Shown here in pieces: positions 63,989 through 64,000 of a stretch of 64,000 nt of DNA; position 1 is the stretch's first letter, and each line of letters begins with the position of its first letter. Position numbers and translations under genes: made by a program. Origin of the DNA: Eubacteriaceae bacterium (lineage in GTDB: Bacteria > Bacillota > Clostridia > Lachnospirales > Lachnospiraceae); contig CABIYF010000016.1 of assembly GCA_902362875.1 (NCBI GenBank), positions 1-64,000 on the forward strand, in the 5' to 3' direction. The notes below the pieces were generated by a model. The model had not been told where the DNA came from, searched no databases, and worked only from the letters and a program-made list of their open reading frames with translations.

Positions 63989-64000
63989 ATGAGATATATT
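63989..64000 (+). CDS. Start of a further gene, cut by the window end
   Basis: ATG at 63989 with AAAGG about 10 nt upstream begins a frame of four visible codons. A hairpin ACGCCA/TGGCGT lies at about 63943-63964. A polyphosphatase (Ppx/GppA) would be a natural partner after ppk1, but nothing in the sequence shows it. Confidence 0.3.

Overview
The window is about 38% GC by eye, most genes point rightward, Shine-Dalgarno sites are strong (AGGAGG-like), and the housekeeping genes and family mix (DUF1667 glycerol-3-phosphate operon, Tad pilus locus with FHA and TadE-like proteins, YfhO, DUF1002, NADP-glutamate dehydrogenase) fit a low-GC gut Clostridia member of the Lachnospiraceae. An Anaerostipes-like organism is my best guess, from memory and not from a search. 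No rRNA, tRNA, CRISPR array, complete insertion sequence or prophage was seen.

Region by region. 1-6.2 kb: glycerol/glycerol-3-phosphate oxidation (GlpA-like and GlpB-like flavoproteins, DUF1667 protein, a GpsA-like dehydrogenase, then glpK). 6.25-14.5 kb: an apparent taurine nitrogen-assimilation cluster. One operon holds two NifI-type PII proteins, a TauABC-like importer, a TauE/SafE exporter and a PucR-family regulator; a second holds a class III aminotransferase and an iron-type alcohol dehydrogenase. Both promoters carry the same TGTGCT-N2-AGCACA palindrome and both leaders hold an intrinsic terminator. 14.5-15.2 kb: a toxin-antitoxin pair with a palindromic operator. 15.2-23.5 kb: PPC-domain protein, asnS, YqeY, a cysteine hydrolase, a GntR(YtrA)-ABC transporter module bracketed by two Rpn-nuclease remnants, and a MATE exporter. 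23.7-25.2 kb: gdhA, read leftward from a strong promoter with a leader terminator. 25.2-28.6 kb: GT2 and YfhO envelope glycosylation pair. 28.6-39.8 kb: DUF1002 protein, BofA-like protein and a complete tad pilus locus with a TadZ-like protein lacking its P-loop, ending in an FHA protein and a rhomboid protease. 39.7-50 kb: orphan histidine kinase (leftward), dnaX-ybaB-recR, HIT, flavin reductase, shikimate kinase, murA, PsiE-like protein, metK and guaA.

50-58.5 kb is the most plastic part: a 108-bp tandem repeat after guaA, an AT-rich Abi (HEPN-type) gene that appears to split an elaA acetyltransferase gene, a stand-alone ATPase with 10-bp operator-like repeats in its promoter, panE, a surface-protein gene broken by three frameshifts, a membrane diguanylate cyclase with a C-terminal PAS-like domain, and an orphan PTS IIA. 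58.6-64 kb: DUF3783 protein and mutS2 (leftward), then ppk1 and the first four codons of another gene.

How the parts may work together: taurine would be imported, transaminated to sulfoacetaldehyde, reduced to isethionate and exported, leaving amino nitrogen as glutamate or alanine. No sulfonate-cleaving enzyme is in the window, so the sulfonate would be discarded. The paired PII proteins would sense nitrogen/2-oxoglutarate state in a locus with no nitrogenase genes. This is inference from gene content and motifs.
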